Of a DNA stretch of 64,000 nucleotides, positions 32,049-42,978 are shown one piece after another. The DNA comes from Roridomyces roridus (lineage: Eukaryota; Basidiomycota; Agaricomycetes; Agaricales; Mycenaceae). Position numbers and translations under genes: made by a program. Where the stretch lies: positions 496,001 to 560,000 of the forward strand of contig JARKIF010000006.1 in assembly GCA_029378245.1 (NCBI GenBank). Reading direction: 5' to 3'. Below the pieces are notes generated by a model that made no database searches, was not told where the DNA came from, and worked only from the letters and a program-made list of their open reading frames with translations. The first letter of the stretch is position 1. Each line of letters starts with the position of its first letter.

Positions 32049-33207
32049 ATGTCTTGGTTGCCCACTGAGGTCGTGGACCTAGTCATCGATGAAGCCCTTT
32101 CCTCAGACTGGTCATCGGCACTGGTGGCCTGCTCTCTCGTTTCCCGACAATGGGTACCCCGCACTCGGCATCACGGCTTCTCAAGCATCCACCTCGTGCA
32201 CAGTGCCGAGATAGACAGTATCACGACATTCGTCCCTGTCCTTGAATCTCCGCTCGCCACTTTCGCATCCAGCGTCCAGCAGCTCCGCATTTCCGTCGCT
32301 ACGCAAGACGGTGCGGAGTCATTGCCTGCCCGCCATCTCCTATCACTGCTCGCCCGACACGGCGTGGCACCGACGTATCTGGAGCTTCGGTGTGGGCTGC
32401 ACGATCTCGTCGGGGCAGTCCCACTGCCATCAGTCACCCATCTGCATCTGGATATGGGCTGCTACGGCAAAATGGCGCCCGAGGAGTTTGTAGCAATGAC
32501 GGAGTTCATCCATGGGCTCGCGGGCTTGACTTCGCTCACGCTTCACAGTCCGGACGCTCCTGGATCCATCAAATCCACTTACCCGCCGCCCAAGCTCCGT
32601 GAACTTGAAATCCGGGTCCCCCGTGTTCTGGACACTATACTCTCCATGTATGACACCCCGTTGGTTTTGCCTTGCCTCATTATCCGCTCCATGAGGCAAT
32701 CTCAATGGAAAGACGTACTCGAGTACCTGGATCATGCGAGCGCCCTCGACTCCCTCGCGCTGCTATATTGCGCCCGTGAGCAAGTAATATACTCCCCAGC
32801 GAACCAAACTGACGTTATTCTCTACAGCGATGACAGTCCTGCAATTGTACCCCACGCTGCGGCATCTCACCATCGGGGTGCCCTTCCGAATCATGCCGTC
32901 CCACATTCTCACAGCCCTTGGCAGTTCTTCCGCTACTCAGCTGGAAACTCTGACACTCAACGGTACCCGTGAGCAGCCGTGGCCCGGCTCCTTGTGGAGC
33001 CAATGGGTTGAGGTCGACGCCGTCTTAGCTGATTCTGTCCGATTGGCTCAACTACGGTGGATAATTCTGTGCGGCGGAGGGAGGGATTACGAGACGATTG
33101 ATACGTCTCTTCGGGATTTGCGCGATCATTTGCCGTTGTGCGCAGCGCAGGGATTACTCGTCTTGCAGTACACATCTACACCGTTCCCGCTCCCGGGATG
33201 GGTCTGA
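32049..33207 (+). CDS. F-box-like protein, 368 aa, one intron
   Basis: Exon 1 (32049-32775) and exon 2 (32828-33207) join in phase 1 at donor GTGAGC and acceptor ACAG, giving LLYCAPMTVLQLY. I prefer the ATG at 32049 (MSWLPTEVVDLVIDEAL) because the F-box-like helix starts there. An in-frame ATG at 31956 lies against the end of the LINE remnant. The F-box-like part is LPTEVVDLVIDEAL...ALVACSLVSRQWVPRTRHHGF. Leucine-rich segments follow (VTHLHLDMGC, LTSLTLHSPDA, LRELEIRVPRV, LRHLTIGVPF, LETLTLNGT). Likely an SCF substrate receptor or a related scaffold. Partner unknown. Confidence 0.85.
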
Positions 33208-33279
33208 CTACCCGGTGTCCGTATGTATGATGAATCCATGCACCCTGCGTTTGGGCTTTTTCACGCGGCGCGTCTGATT

Positions 33280-33944
33280 CTTCTTCATCAGCATCTATGC
33301 ACTGTGGCTTCAAACATCAGATCAAACTCAACTAAAAAAAATTGGACGTCTTCTGCGTCGACCCCACCCACCAGTCCGAATCGAACGGTTAACTAGCGCC
33401 TAACGCCCGTGGCAAAGGTCTGCGTGACTCCCAGGCGTACGATAGGTTGGCACTTGTTGCCCCGGGCTGCTATAGCTTCCCAGGGCAAAGGGTCGTTCCA
33501 GCTTCATTCATGTCTGCTGGTAAGTATATTTATTCTCAATCAGACGGCCCTGAAGGTTGGCTGCGCTGGGTATCGGACAGGTACTTGCTTTGGTACACGA
33601 ATTTGTCTGTCCCGCAATTTACAAACGCCGGTCAATGGGATGTTCTTCAAACATATCTTCGTCGATTCTTCGACAGCCTCAGGCCGCCTCGACACGAATG
33701 GCTCCCAGGTGCGTTTCCCAAATCACGTATGTGCTCAATTGACTGACCACTCGCTGGATCTGTTCCAAGACGCGCAGCGGGCCTCTCATTCAAGAAAAAA
33801 GACAGCTCACACCGCGTTTCTATAAACCACGCGTCCGAATTGAACGGGACGTAGTAGTCACACATCCCAAGTCGCCAAGGGCCCGAAGGACCAGGCCTTG
33901 CGGTGCTCGATTTTCCAGATACTTATTCTCATGATTATGTACTA
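33280..33944. repeat. Modular repeats downstream of the GT90 gene (source or partner of 17.87-18.79 kb)
   Basis: Contains CACCAGTCCGAATCGAACGG at 33370, type-A/C-like pieces at 33580-33720 and a type-B module CTATAAACCACGCGTCCGAA at 33821. The same order occurs at 17.87-18.6 kb. Together with the GT90 3' end this forms a duplicated segment of about 0.75 kb. No gene here. Confidence 0.65.
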
Positions 33945-35771
33945 TTACTCCTCCACCATCCGCAGCAACCTCGCCCACTCCAACAAAACCGCCGCAAAAT
34001 AGCAATCATTTTGCTGGTCCGTGATGACCTCCTCCGCGAACCTCTTCCCCTGCTGCTGAATCCTCCGCGCCTCCACATCGTTGTCAATCGCCCACTGCAC
34101 GCGCTCCACGAGGTCGGATAAATCGACTTTGACTGGGATATAATGCTCGTACGGCTTTAGCCAGTCACTGAAATACTCTGTGAACGCCGTCGACTAGGAT
34201 TAATGAGTAGACGACACCCGATTTATTTGGGGAGGCACGCACTTTGAACACTAACGACCCACTCTTCAAAAGCCCCAGATACCTCCCCGAGAACGTATTC
34301 CCATCCAGATCCAAGACATACTTGTACCCAAAGACCGCCTCCCTCGGCCTCTTATGCTGCTCACCGATATCAAACTCCTGCTCGATTGGCCCCGACTCGC
34401 ATTCGTAGGTACAGTGCGAGCCCCAGAAGTTGGTGATCTGGGCGTCGATGAGGGTGGGGTGCGCGCGTGCGATGGGGACGAGTCGGAATCGCGGGAAGGT
34501 GCGGTAGTTTTGGCCGATTATATGCCCGCCGTTTGAGCTCCCTCGCCAATCTGCGCAGCATCGGGGTTAAAATTTTCGAGACGTAGGAGGTGGCAGAAAC
34601 GTACAGAGTTTGGGTTGTTTGGCCGCCCAGGGTGTGTGGTCCCAGCCTTTTATGTTCCCGGTGTACCACGAACCTGCGTAGTGGTACTAACAACGTGTGA
34701 GCTTTGTACAATAAAAATGAGTAGTGCTCGCACCTGGCTCGGGAATAGGATATCAGAAAAGCAGGGAGATATTTTGGTGAAGCTGAGCATGGGCCACAAG
34801 TCCGTCGTGAACCCCGAACTCGACGCCGAAGCAATGACTGCGTCTGTTGGTCCGTTCAACTTGAAGAAAGAATAACCAACTCACATCCAACATCTTCAGC
34901 CAAACTGGAGCCAAACCCCGCCTCGCCCGTCCACAGGCTGCAGCCACTCTGCTCGCGGAACCACTTGTCCGTGTATTTGGGCTTGATCGTAAACGGCTCG
35001 ACGTCGCGGACATCTGTAGCTTTGCGTCGCGCGTCGAGGGAGGTAGTGTCAAACACCACCCGCGGCTCGTCGTTGCCGTTCAGCAGAACCTCCATATCCG
35101 GGAGTACGTGTGCGAACTTGCTGTGTATGTCAGAGGTAGCACGGTGGATTTGCAGATACCACTGACTCTGCGCAGCCGATCCCTCCACTCATTGTCCCAA
35201 TACGTCCGGTCATTCTGAACGTGGACCTGACCGTCGTGGATAGTGATGTTCGCCAGGCCCACGGGGCGTTCGTCTCCCGAGATCTACTCTCTCAAGTCAG
35301 CTCTGATCCTTCATTTTTGCAGGAACGCACCAAGTTCACACCCTTCCACACCATCTCCCGAAAATGCGTCCGATTCCCCTCGGCAATCTGATAAAACGGC
35401 TCAAAATCCCTCCTCACTTGCTCGTACTCGTCGATGAGACACCCCTTGCTCTTCGCCCAGCGGAACCATTCGTCGTACTTTGGAGGCGGGGGCCGATTAT
35501 TCCTGAGCGCATACCGCGCCCTGGCCTCTCCCAGAGTCTTCGACTGGGTCCCAAGGATCGGACTCGTCCTCCAGAGAGTACGTAGCTGAGGTGGCACGGG
35601 TACAGAGAATCGCCGCGATAGCATGGTGCCGAGGAGGAGAACAAGGCAGATGGTTGCCGTCGCTGTGAAGCAGAACTTTCGTGTCGGTCGACGAGGCCAT
35701 GGGCGCGAGAGGGACAGCCAGCTGCCCAGCTCGCGCGGAGAAGAGGTGGTGGGAAGGAGTGAGAAAGACAT
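33945..35771 (-). CDS. GT90 (CAP10-like) glycosyltransferase, 509 aa, seven exons
   Basis: Exons: 35771-35340, 35283-35167, 35116-34885, 34843-34734, 34686-34605, 34550-34243 and 34193-33945. All joins are in frame. The shortest intron is 41 bp. A type II membrane anchor is near residues 32-51 (KFCFTATATICLVLLLGTML), followed by a lumenal stem. GT90/CAP10 hallmarks appear in order: KYDEWFRWAKSKGCLIDEYE, LPDMEVLLNGNDEPRV, SFTKISPCFSDILFPSQ, SWYTGNIKGWDHTPW, KLYWRGSSNGGH, and KYVLDLDGNTFSGRYLGLLK ending LVFK-STAFTEYFSDWLKPYE. Members add sugars, often xylose, to glycans in the Golgi for wall or capsule polysaccharides. The donor and acceptor here are unknown. A fragment of its 3' end is copied at 18.65-18.79 kb. 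Confidence 0.92.
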
Positions 35772-36299
35772 GACTTGGACACCGTGGGAGTGCCGAGACT
35801 ACATCCGCCGCCCGTTGATGCATCTGCGCAGTTGGCGTCCCGTAAAAGTATTCATTTGCTGCGGATTGGTCTCCCATTACGTTCCGCTTTCGAACGGTTC
35901 GTGGCTGATGAATGTGTGGTAATTACGGTGGTTGCCGCGGGGGTGAAATTACGAGGCGGAAATCGTCCTGCGCATGCAGGAGGTCGGTATATCGGTGAAC
36001 ACATTCGCAGACCTCGGCTCATCGGGATGGTAGTGGCTCCTGCCGAGGGATCAATTATTTGCTCGTGCCCTGGCGGAAATGGAAGATCATGGGGTTTGGG
36101 AGCTACACCAGACACTTGAGCCCTCAAAATTGGTGGCCCCTAATGTCAATCTGCATGCTCGTCTCCCCCGCCAACTGCTTCAACGACTCCACAACATTCT
36201 CTGGAATCTGCGGATCCTCGCTATCAGCGAGCTCGCACAATCGCGCTGGTATGTGCTTTTTTCTTTAATGATTTCAACGCGTGTAGCTGATTGCGAGAA
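35772..36299. other. GT90 promoter side, no clear gene
   Basis: Upstream region of GT90. A minus-strand frame of about 43 codons ending at about 36127 (IPARLCELADSEDPQIPENV...) looks exon-like, but I could not connect it to a gene. Confidence 0.25.
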
Positions 36300-36412
36300 C
36301 GTCAATAGCGGTAGCTCCATCCGGAAAACCAAGTACCGCGACAGAATCCGTGTTTGATTCCCTCTGGAATTGGGCTATTCCGGAGTTCGGGAGCTTGTGT
36401 TAAACTTGAAGG
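36300..36412 (+). pseudogene. 3'-end relic of a paralogue of the 38-42 kb gene
   Basis: Reading PGKPSTATESVFDSLWNWAI followed by PEFGSLC and a stop, this matches the last exon of the gene ending at 42152 (PTEKPSRSINSLIAPFSNWT, IPEYGSLC, stop). The rest of the paralogue is not present upstream, so only the terminal exon remains. Confidence 0.6.
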
Positions 36413-36565
36413 GCTTTCATTTCTTTCTGTCGAGCATGCGGAGGATGTTGTTGACGTAATAGAGATCTCGTATTCTGTGAGTCCTCAGCTCCGCTCTCAT
36501 ACCGCCTGCCAACAAGCAAACGGAGAAGTTACATAGACTAAAACCAAACGTCTCGTGCATTTGCA

Positions 36566-37906
36566 TTATCCCCACATCTCGGTGAAACTGGCCCGCCTTC
36601 GCACCTCAATGCGAGCTCGATGTGAAGCCACCAGCCGCGAAACCTCGGGATCGCCCTCGTGTGCCAGCGCGTAGTCATCTACGGTGGCCTGAATGTCACG
36701 GTACCGCCGCACGGGTTTGCAGTCGCGTTTCTCGTCCCCACCATAACGAACGCATCTGCGGCGCCGCCAGATGTACGTCGAGCCCAGGACAGCGAATACT
36801 CGGAGCGCGGGAAGGTGGGTGGTCGCTGCCTCAATCAGCATGGACTGAGTAGAAACGGGTTCAGGTGATCGTCCACTCAAACAAATACAACGCACCACGT
36901 AGTCCACCTCCGGATCATACTCTGGAACGCTCATCTCGAGTGTATGAAGGTTTTTCAGATTCGAAATCGCAGTGGCGTTGCGTCTCGAAAATGTCCAGTT
37001 GGCTCCGCACGGAGGCTGGTATCGCTTCCTTGCGCTGCAGATGAAAGAAAGGAGCGTGGTGGCGTGATTCGGTAGGATTTCGGCAAAGAAGCGGTCGGCC
37101 ATGGCGTCATCGTCTCCTGCGGAGAACATGAGGGACTCGAGGCTGGAGTACGAGGCCAGGTAGTCGAGGAGGGCCGAGTCAGGGGTGGGAACCTCCAGGG
37201 ACGTCAGCTGCACGCCTCGCTCCGCTAAGGCAGACCAGAGCTCGGCGAACAAGGCGGGATTGTAGTGCGCGGGCGCCTTCACGTGTTTTGCGAGGTTGAG
37301 ACTCCGAAGGTTCGTCAGGGGGGCGGCTAGGAGCATTTTGGTGAGGTCGATGGGCATGTCCGAGGTTCTTTTGTCGATTATGGTGAGGTTTTCGAGCTTG
37401 CTGAAAGAAGCAAAGGCGCTCTGAACGGTTTGGTACGCCCATTCGAGGTCGCCGTTCACGAGGGTCCAGCTGATTGAGGGTTTCAAAAACGGTGGGTGTG
37501 GTGATGAATCATGAATGTAGCGTACTGAATGGACCGCAGTTCTTTGAGTGACGTCAGGAAGTCGGTGAGGGGTGTTTTGACCAGGTCAGAACCGCTCTTC
37601 GTCTCCTCGCCGCGGAGGGATCGGATGACGAGGGTCCGTCCGAACTGAGACCACCCGGAGGACGACCCCACGTCGAGCTGAGTGGGATTGTCCATCATTC
37701 GCGGCAGGTCGAGGATGATGGCAGTTGACTTGAAGAACGACGGGGAGACAGTGAAACTGAAATCCTTGGATGCAGCGCGGAAGGATTGGCGGTCAGCGCA
37801 CGCTATCTGGTAAAGTGCGGACGTGAATACGATGTCACTATGAAATGGAAAGCAGTCGGACCTCGCGGCTGATCAAGAGCAATACATCAGCGCAGAGAGC
37901 GGGCAT
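36566..37906 (-). CDS. F-box/LRR-like protein, 409 aa, three exons
   Basis: Exon 1 (37906-37862) encodes MPALCADVLLLISRE. Exon 2 (37806-37526) continues IACADRQSFRAASKDFSFTV, and exon 3 (37469-36566) starts at HWTLVNGDLEWAY. Introns are 55 bp and 56 bp and both joins keep the frame. The N-terminus has the helix pattern of a degenerate F-box (DVLLLISREIACADRQSFRA). The rest is leucine-rich with LRR-like spacing (LENLTIIDKR, LRSLNLAKHV, LTSLEVPTP, LESLMFSAGD, LHTLEMSVPE). The C-terminus is basic. It could be a substrate receptor of an SCF complex, but Skp1 binding is uncertain because the F-box is weak. Confidence 0.75.
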
Positions 37907-38284
37907 GAGCGGAAAAAAGAGTGGGTCTCACTGTCACAGGAGCGCCCGTGCTTTATGTGCTTGTACATAGGGGTTTGTTAGCACCGTGTTTCGCAGCACC
38001 GCCTCGCATGCCGTCATCACAGTATTCCTTCTCTGGTGCTCCCACCGCTCTCGATGGAAGACGATACGCTCGCAACGCACTCGACAGCTGATTCTACTAC
38101 CACTGGGTAGGATGCTCGATGTCAGCCTGGATGCCTTGAGCCCTAGCTGACTCCACGACACCTGGCCCAGATATCCGGGCGCCTTTTTTCCGCAGTCACA
38201 GAGTCTGCACGTCTCGGGCGGTACATTCACCAGCCACGTCCACGTCAGCCCTTCGGCTTCACTCGATGGTTTGCTGCTCTTTGC
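37907..38284. other. Space between divergent genes
   Basis: About 380 bp separate the divergent ATGs at 37906 (minus) and 38285 (plus). It may serve as a shared promoter. No additional exon is firmly supported, although the 38.3-kb gene may start further upstream. Confidence 0.3.
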
Positions 38285-41200
38285 ATGGCTCGATCAGGGT
38301 TGACGATATGGCTAGACTTCAGGAAAATCGCCCGATGGGAGATTGACCTCAGAAGGGAGATCCGCATTGACCGCAAACTGAGGACCGTGACTCGAGGTGG
38401 GGTGGATGATAGCGTCCGCCGTGTGTTTTCTGCCAAGGTTCATACCGGCGACTCCAAGTCAGTGATGCTGTATGAGGGTGAGACCGCAGAAGAGGTACGA
38501 TCGTCCACTTTCAAGCATGTTCTCCTCCTGTAGACTTTTGACTAAGGAATGTCGCAAATACATCTCGCGGCACGCAATATTTGGTGAGAAAGACCATATT
38601 TGTGTTCTACTATATGGCAGATATATTGTGCAAAAAGTTTTTGCAACTTCAGCTCAAAATTCAATTACAACTTGGGTTTTACAAGTTTGCAACTACAACT
38701 TCTGAACAACAACTCCCATTTGCAGCAAGACAACTAGCCTTCCTGCAACCCGGTTGAAATACAACTGGGAAGTGAAGAAGCACAACTATCAAAAGTGTGC
38801 AGACAACCTCCCTCTGGATGATTTGCAACTCCGACATTCAGTGTCACAACTTAAATTGGGTGGCTTGCAACTTCTGACTTAGCATATGTATGGTTGGCCC
38901 AGTACTAGCATGCTCCCAGGGGATTCCGGAGACTCCGAATGATTCCGGTGTACTGATGTTGGCGGGACGGAGAGCCTCGGCAGTGTATGAGGCACAGAAA
39001 AGAGAGCTTGAATAGCTACACTGCTCTCTATGCATCGAATGAATTACTAGATACTCTTCTATTCGGATTGAGGGCCGGCCGTGAAGTATTCGGTGGCCAT
39101 GAGCACGGCGGTGCAATACACATCTATACCCCAATTACCATCATCCGCCAGACTCCGTATGATCCCCTGCGAGGGGGTCGTTGGCGAGTTCATCAAGTGG
39201 AGGAAGGGGCTCGCCGGTGTCCTCTCCGTCAGAAGGATGGGAAACCGGTGGCAAGATCGTCGCCGGGGTCCCCGATCCAATACCGCGATTGATAACCTTC
39301 TGGCGGCTCAACTCGTAGATAGCGTATGGGGTCTTGCACCATGGGCACTAGGCATTCTCGGTTCGGAATCACGACCCATAGTTAGGAAATGAACTGCAAA
39401 TGCAAATTCACGCTATTCAATACTTATTATTGTTCAGTTTTTTCCGTCTGGTACTATCACGCGAAGACCGCCATTGAGAGTTCCATTTGAGTTTGCTGCC
39501 CATCCATTCTCCCACGGTGAGTGAATGTTCGCTATTTGTCCCTCCATTCCGTGTGATTGGTGATGCCGTATCTATATCAACTTCAAATACAAGGAATAGC
39601 TCGGGGTTTGGTAGGAATTTCAACTCCGGCTGCTACTATTGCTCACCACGGGTCACCGGCGGAGAGTCAAACAACGACCCGCACTTCATGTATGCGGCCA
39701 TAGGCAGTTATGAAGTATGATCACTGCTTTGTTCGATCCTTCTCAGCGGATTCTAGTGCAGGGCCAGTACCGGTATACTTATTCTCCCTATATTCTCTCT
39801 ATTTTGAACTCCCCTGTACTTATCAGAATATAATCCCCACTCAGAGAATATTCCCTGTTTGAACACAGGCAGCAGAGGGCGGAAATCTATCTTAGCATCC
39901 ACTGTTCCTCAAGTTTGTTGTTGAGATCTGGACCAAGCTGCAACCTGATAACTAGAAGTTGTAGTTGCATCAGGGGCAAGTTGCGTATGCAAGATTCCAA
40001 GTTGTACTCCCCATTTTTGAACATGCAAACCAAGAGCTGCAAGTTGTAGTTTCCTAGGGTTCAAGTTGTAGTTGCCTGAGTTCAAGTTGTATGCATGAAA
40101 GTTGCAAACCAGATGGAAGTTGTAGTGCTGAAGGTGAAGTTGTATGTTAAATTACACGGAAAATGGGCAAGATGTGGGAAATACTTTTTGCACACTATAT
40201 CGCCCATACTACTACTGAGCAAGATACCAGGCATCCGAACATATTACAAATCTTTGGGCTGTCCAGTTTTGCAGGAAAGCATGCGATCATTGCTCAAGAT
40301 GGTTCCGTCCTCTTACTAAACCGGGCTTACTGAACTTGACCCGGATGTAGACCTACTGCCATACGGGGAATATATCAGTCTCCACCGCCCTTCATTCATT
40401 CTGCAAGTCTATTTGTATGCGTGCTGGGTGCGTCTACTTGAGCTCATTCACTGCCGTGCCCACAAATCTCAACCACGTAGACGGCAGATTCATTGGTCGG
40501 ACAGAATGTGAATGTCCGGTTTCTCATATCCCGATGATCATTCAGGATGTTCGCAAATGGGAACTCCTGAGCAGCCCTGCGGTGAGTCTTGGATCTTACA
40601 GAATGTTTTCCTCGATTCTTATGGAACTTCAGGACAATACTCTGTTGGGATTTACGCCGTCAGCATGTTGATCCGTGTTGAACTGATTCCAAGTTTGCAA
40701 TCGCAAGCCAGTTAAGGTAAGATGCGTTAGGGCAAACGGATGCCCAACGCCTACATTTCAGCAGGCTTATATACTACTTTACAATGTAACTAGAATGTTC
40801 TACAAAAATCTAAGAAACTGTATCAGTCAGCAAAAGGGAATATTCCAGAAGGTTCTCGAGGGTGGCGAAGCATGTCATGCCAGAAACCTAAATTCCCAAC
40901 AAACTCTATGGATTCGTGGTTCAACCGGTCGACTCATCCTCGAATTCGCTCCTCGGGAGATCAACGAGCCCCCCATCTGGATATGTCCTTCTAAAGCCAG
41001 GACATCCAACACCCATGCATGTATTGATTGGAATGATCCAACTTGGGAAGCCCGAGCTTTAGAGGCCTTGTCCATCGGCGAGTTTAATTATCTTTCCTCT
41101 TTCGGTTTAGCACGATACCGCGCCTTGGCAGTGAACGCAGAGCAAGTGGGTGAAATTCGCCTGGGCACGGCGTTATGCAGCTCGTCAGTGAGCGAGAGAT

Positions 41201-42152
41201 TCGAGGACTATACTGAGATTGCCTCGTCTGCCATGGCCGACTTCCGCTTCGGCTGGTATTCTCAGAACGGAATGGAACACAGATCTCACAATGGCTGGAC
41301 TCGGTGAGTTCAATTGCCAATCTCTTGAAGTTCATATTTTTTGACCCGCCCAAGTTTCCATTCCACGACTATGTGCGGAGAGGAAATCATTTATCGTGTG
41401 TCTGGCTCCGATAAATCCGGCTCCCTTCCCCGGATATGTCACGTCGGTAGACTGTTCAAGCAACTGCAAATCACGTTGGGCCAGGAAAACTTCGGTGAGA
41501 CTAGTCTCTTTCTGGTCGCATTCCAACTGACTCGTTCATCCAGTCTTTCCTTGTGCATTCCAATTTATTGTCCAGGTTGCTTCATTGACTAAAGCGTCGT
41601 CGGAGGGATACCTGTTTCTTTGTCCCACTGCGCACTTGTGTGGAGGATCAGCAGGCTCTTTTGCGCGGCCAGAATCCGTTTATTTCTGGTCGACGGATGC
41701 AGAGGGTTCTCAACGCCTCAGCGCCGAAGAGGCCGCAGCCCGCAAGTTTCCTACTATCGAGCTGAGAACGGAACTCATCTGCGTATTTTGGGATGCCAGA
41801 GTGTATGAGATTTTGAAGAAGTTCCACGAGTTGAAGGGATTCGACGTGGAAAGTCAAGATAATCGAATGTGGGAAATTTACTGGGATAATGGTGAGCTTC
41901 GTCTTGGATTGCAGGCTCTCAACTGACGGCTCGGATTGATGAAGTGGATACCGCAGGTCTGTTTCCCAAGAATGTCCCAGTCAAAGAGACCACGGAGACA
42001 TCGCGAGAGGATGGTATGTACTTGAGTTTGGGCGACATTCGTAGCTGATCGGGATGGCAGCCGCACCCACGGAGAAACCAAGCCGCTCAATCAATTCCCT
42101 GATCGCTCCTTTCTCGAATTGGACGATTCCGGAGTATGGGAGCCTGTGTTGA
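38285..42152 (+). CDS. Multi-exon protein of unknown function, Agaricomycete family, with a transposon in its second intron
   Basis: Supported exons: 38285-38494 (ends MLYEGETAEE), 38547-38583 (ECRKYISRHAIF), 40224-40301 (TRHPNILQIFGLSSFAGKHA), from 40351 (DDLLPYGEYISLHRPSFILQ), one ending at 41303, then 41355-41494, 41544-41891, 41957-42013 and 42061-42152. Exons between about 40440 and 40900 are uncertain. The HPNILQIFG stretch resembles a kinase N-lobe segment, but no catalytic motifs follow. Later conserved-looking parts are LWIRGSTGRLILEF, HVGRLFKQLQITLG, GYLFLCPTAHLCGG and SVYFWSTDAEGSQRLSAEEA. I cannot assign a function. An apparent frameshift after 40301 disappears when a 49-bp intron (donor GTTCCG, branch TTACTAAAC) is used. 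A terminal-exon relic of a paralogue is at 36.3 kb. Confidence 0.65.
38613..40208. mobile_element. TIR element with subterminal CAACTT repeat arrays, 1,596 bp, inside an intron
   Basis: The ends TATGGCAGATATATTGTGCA and, inverted, TATGGGCGATATAGTGTGCA match at 23 of the first 26 positions. The 6-bp duplication CTACTA flanks it (38607-38612 and 40209-40214). Inside the left end about ten CAACTT/ACAACT motifs are spaced 10-25 bp apart (38640-38875). Inside the right end about eight AAGTTGT motifs appear in the opposite orientation (39950-40147). Such arrays are typical transposase-binding sites of CACTA-, hAT- and KDZ-like elements. No transposase is encoded. It lies wholly inside the second intron of the 38.3-kb gene. 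Confidence 0.85.
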
Positions 42153-42194
42153 GTAGAATGGCTTTCGTTTTTTCTACCGAGCCCTGTGTGACTC

Positions 42195-42710
42195 ATATGA
42201 ACTGTACATATTCTAGTATGCGCGTGGGTTCGATCCCCGGCATGGGCTTGGGACTGGATCAGTTGAGAACATTCCATTTACTCAGGTTGACGCTCACACA
42301 TGCGGCGAATCGTGGACGTGACTGCAATGTGCATTGATCAAGCGCTTCAAGCGCTGCCCAACGGCGTCATTCGTCGCCTAGCCTTCTTTTTCTTTTTTTT
42401 TCGCCTTGCTTGAGTTTCAAGGCATTCGCCGATGCGAGCACCCATCTCAAGCCTTCGAATTGTTGAAGAGAAAGCCGATGCAGTACGGTGATAGTTGCCT
42501 GTTGAGTGGCAGACTGCCGCGGGGGTTCGATTCCCCGCATGGGCTTAGAGTTTGGGATTGGGATATTCTGTTTTACTCAGGTCGACGCTCAGAAATCCCT
42601 CGCGGTATTTAAACTCTCGTCAAACCTCCTCATGAACGTGACTGCATTGACCAAGCGCTCTAAGGGCTGCCTAACGGCATCATTGGTTGCCTGACGCCGA
42701 CGAGAGCCGT
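42195..42710 (+). repeat. Two tandem tRNA-derived SINE-like copies
   Basis: Copy 1 (about 42210-42400) and copy 2 (about 42410-42700) share, in order, a B box GGGTTCGATCCCC / GGGGTTCGATTCCCC, then GCATGGGCTT, TTTACTCAGGT.GACGCTCA, GACTGCA.TG, CAAGCGCT and GCC.AACGGC.TCATT. Copy 1 is followed by a T-rich tail near 42383. The B box resembles that of tRNA genes, but no complete tRNA fold is present. A third relative is at 45270-45430. Confidence 0.65.
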
Positions 42711-42807
42711 CCTAGTGCTGGCCAAATATGAATACGATACGCAAAATCCCGTATTGTATTCATATCCATATTGTATTCACCTCACTGCAGTCATATTGTA
42801 TTTCTAG

Positions 42808-42839
42808 TGTATCGTATTCACCATGGTGAATACGATACA
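42808..42839. repeat. Perfect 32-bp palindrome
   Basis: TGTATCGTATTCACCA is followed directly by its exact reverse complement TGGTGAATACGATACA. It lies in the left half of the hAT-like MITE. It has no loop, so it could extrude as a cruciform or bind a symmetric protein dimer. Confidence 0.95.
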
Positions 42840-42978
42840 AATATATTTTGGATACATTCAAATATATTCTTTGTATATTCTACCCCGCATGAATCACCCA
42901 GTCCAGGCCCTTGTGAGTCCCCACTTGATCGCGTCTTGGCCCAACATTGCATCACAACGTTGGCTGACACACTCTCCT

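Noticed and set aside
40301..40351. Apparent frameshift in the 38-42 kb gene after GKHAIIAQD
   Set aside because: A 49-bp intron with donor GTTCCG, branch TTACTAAAC and acceptor TGTAG restores the frame (AQD-DLLPYGEY), so the gene need not be broken.
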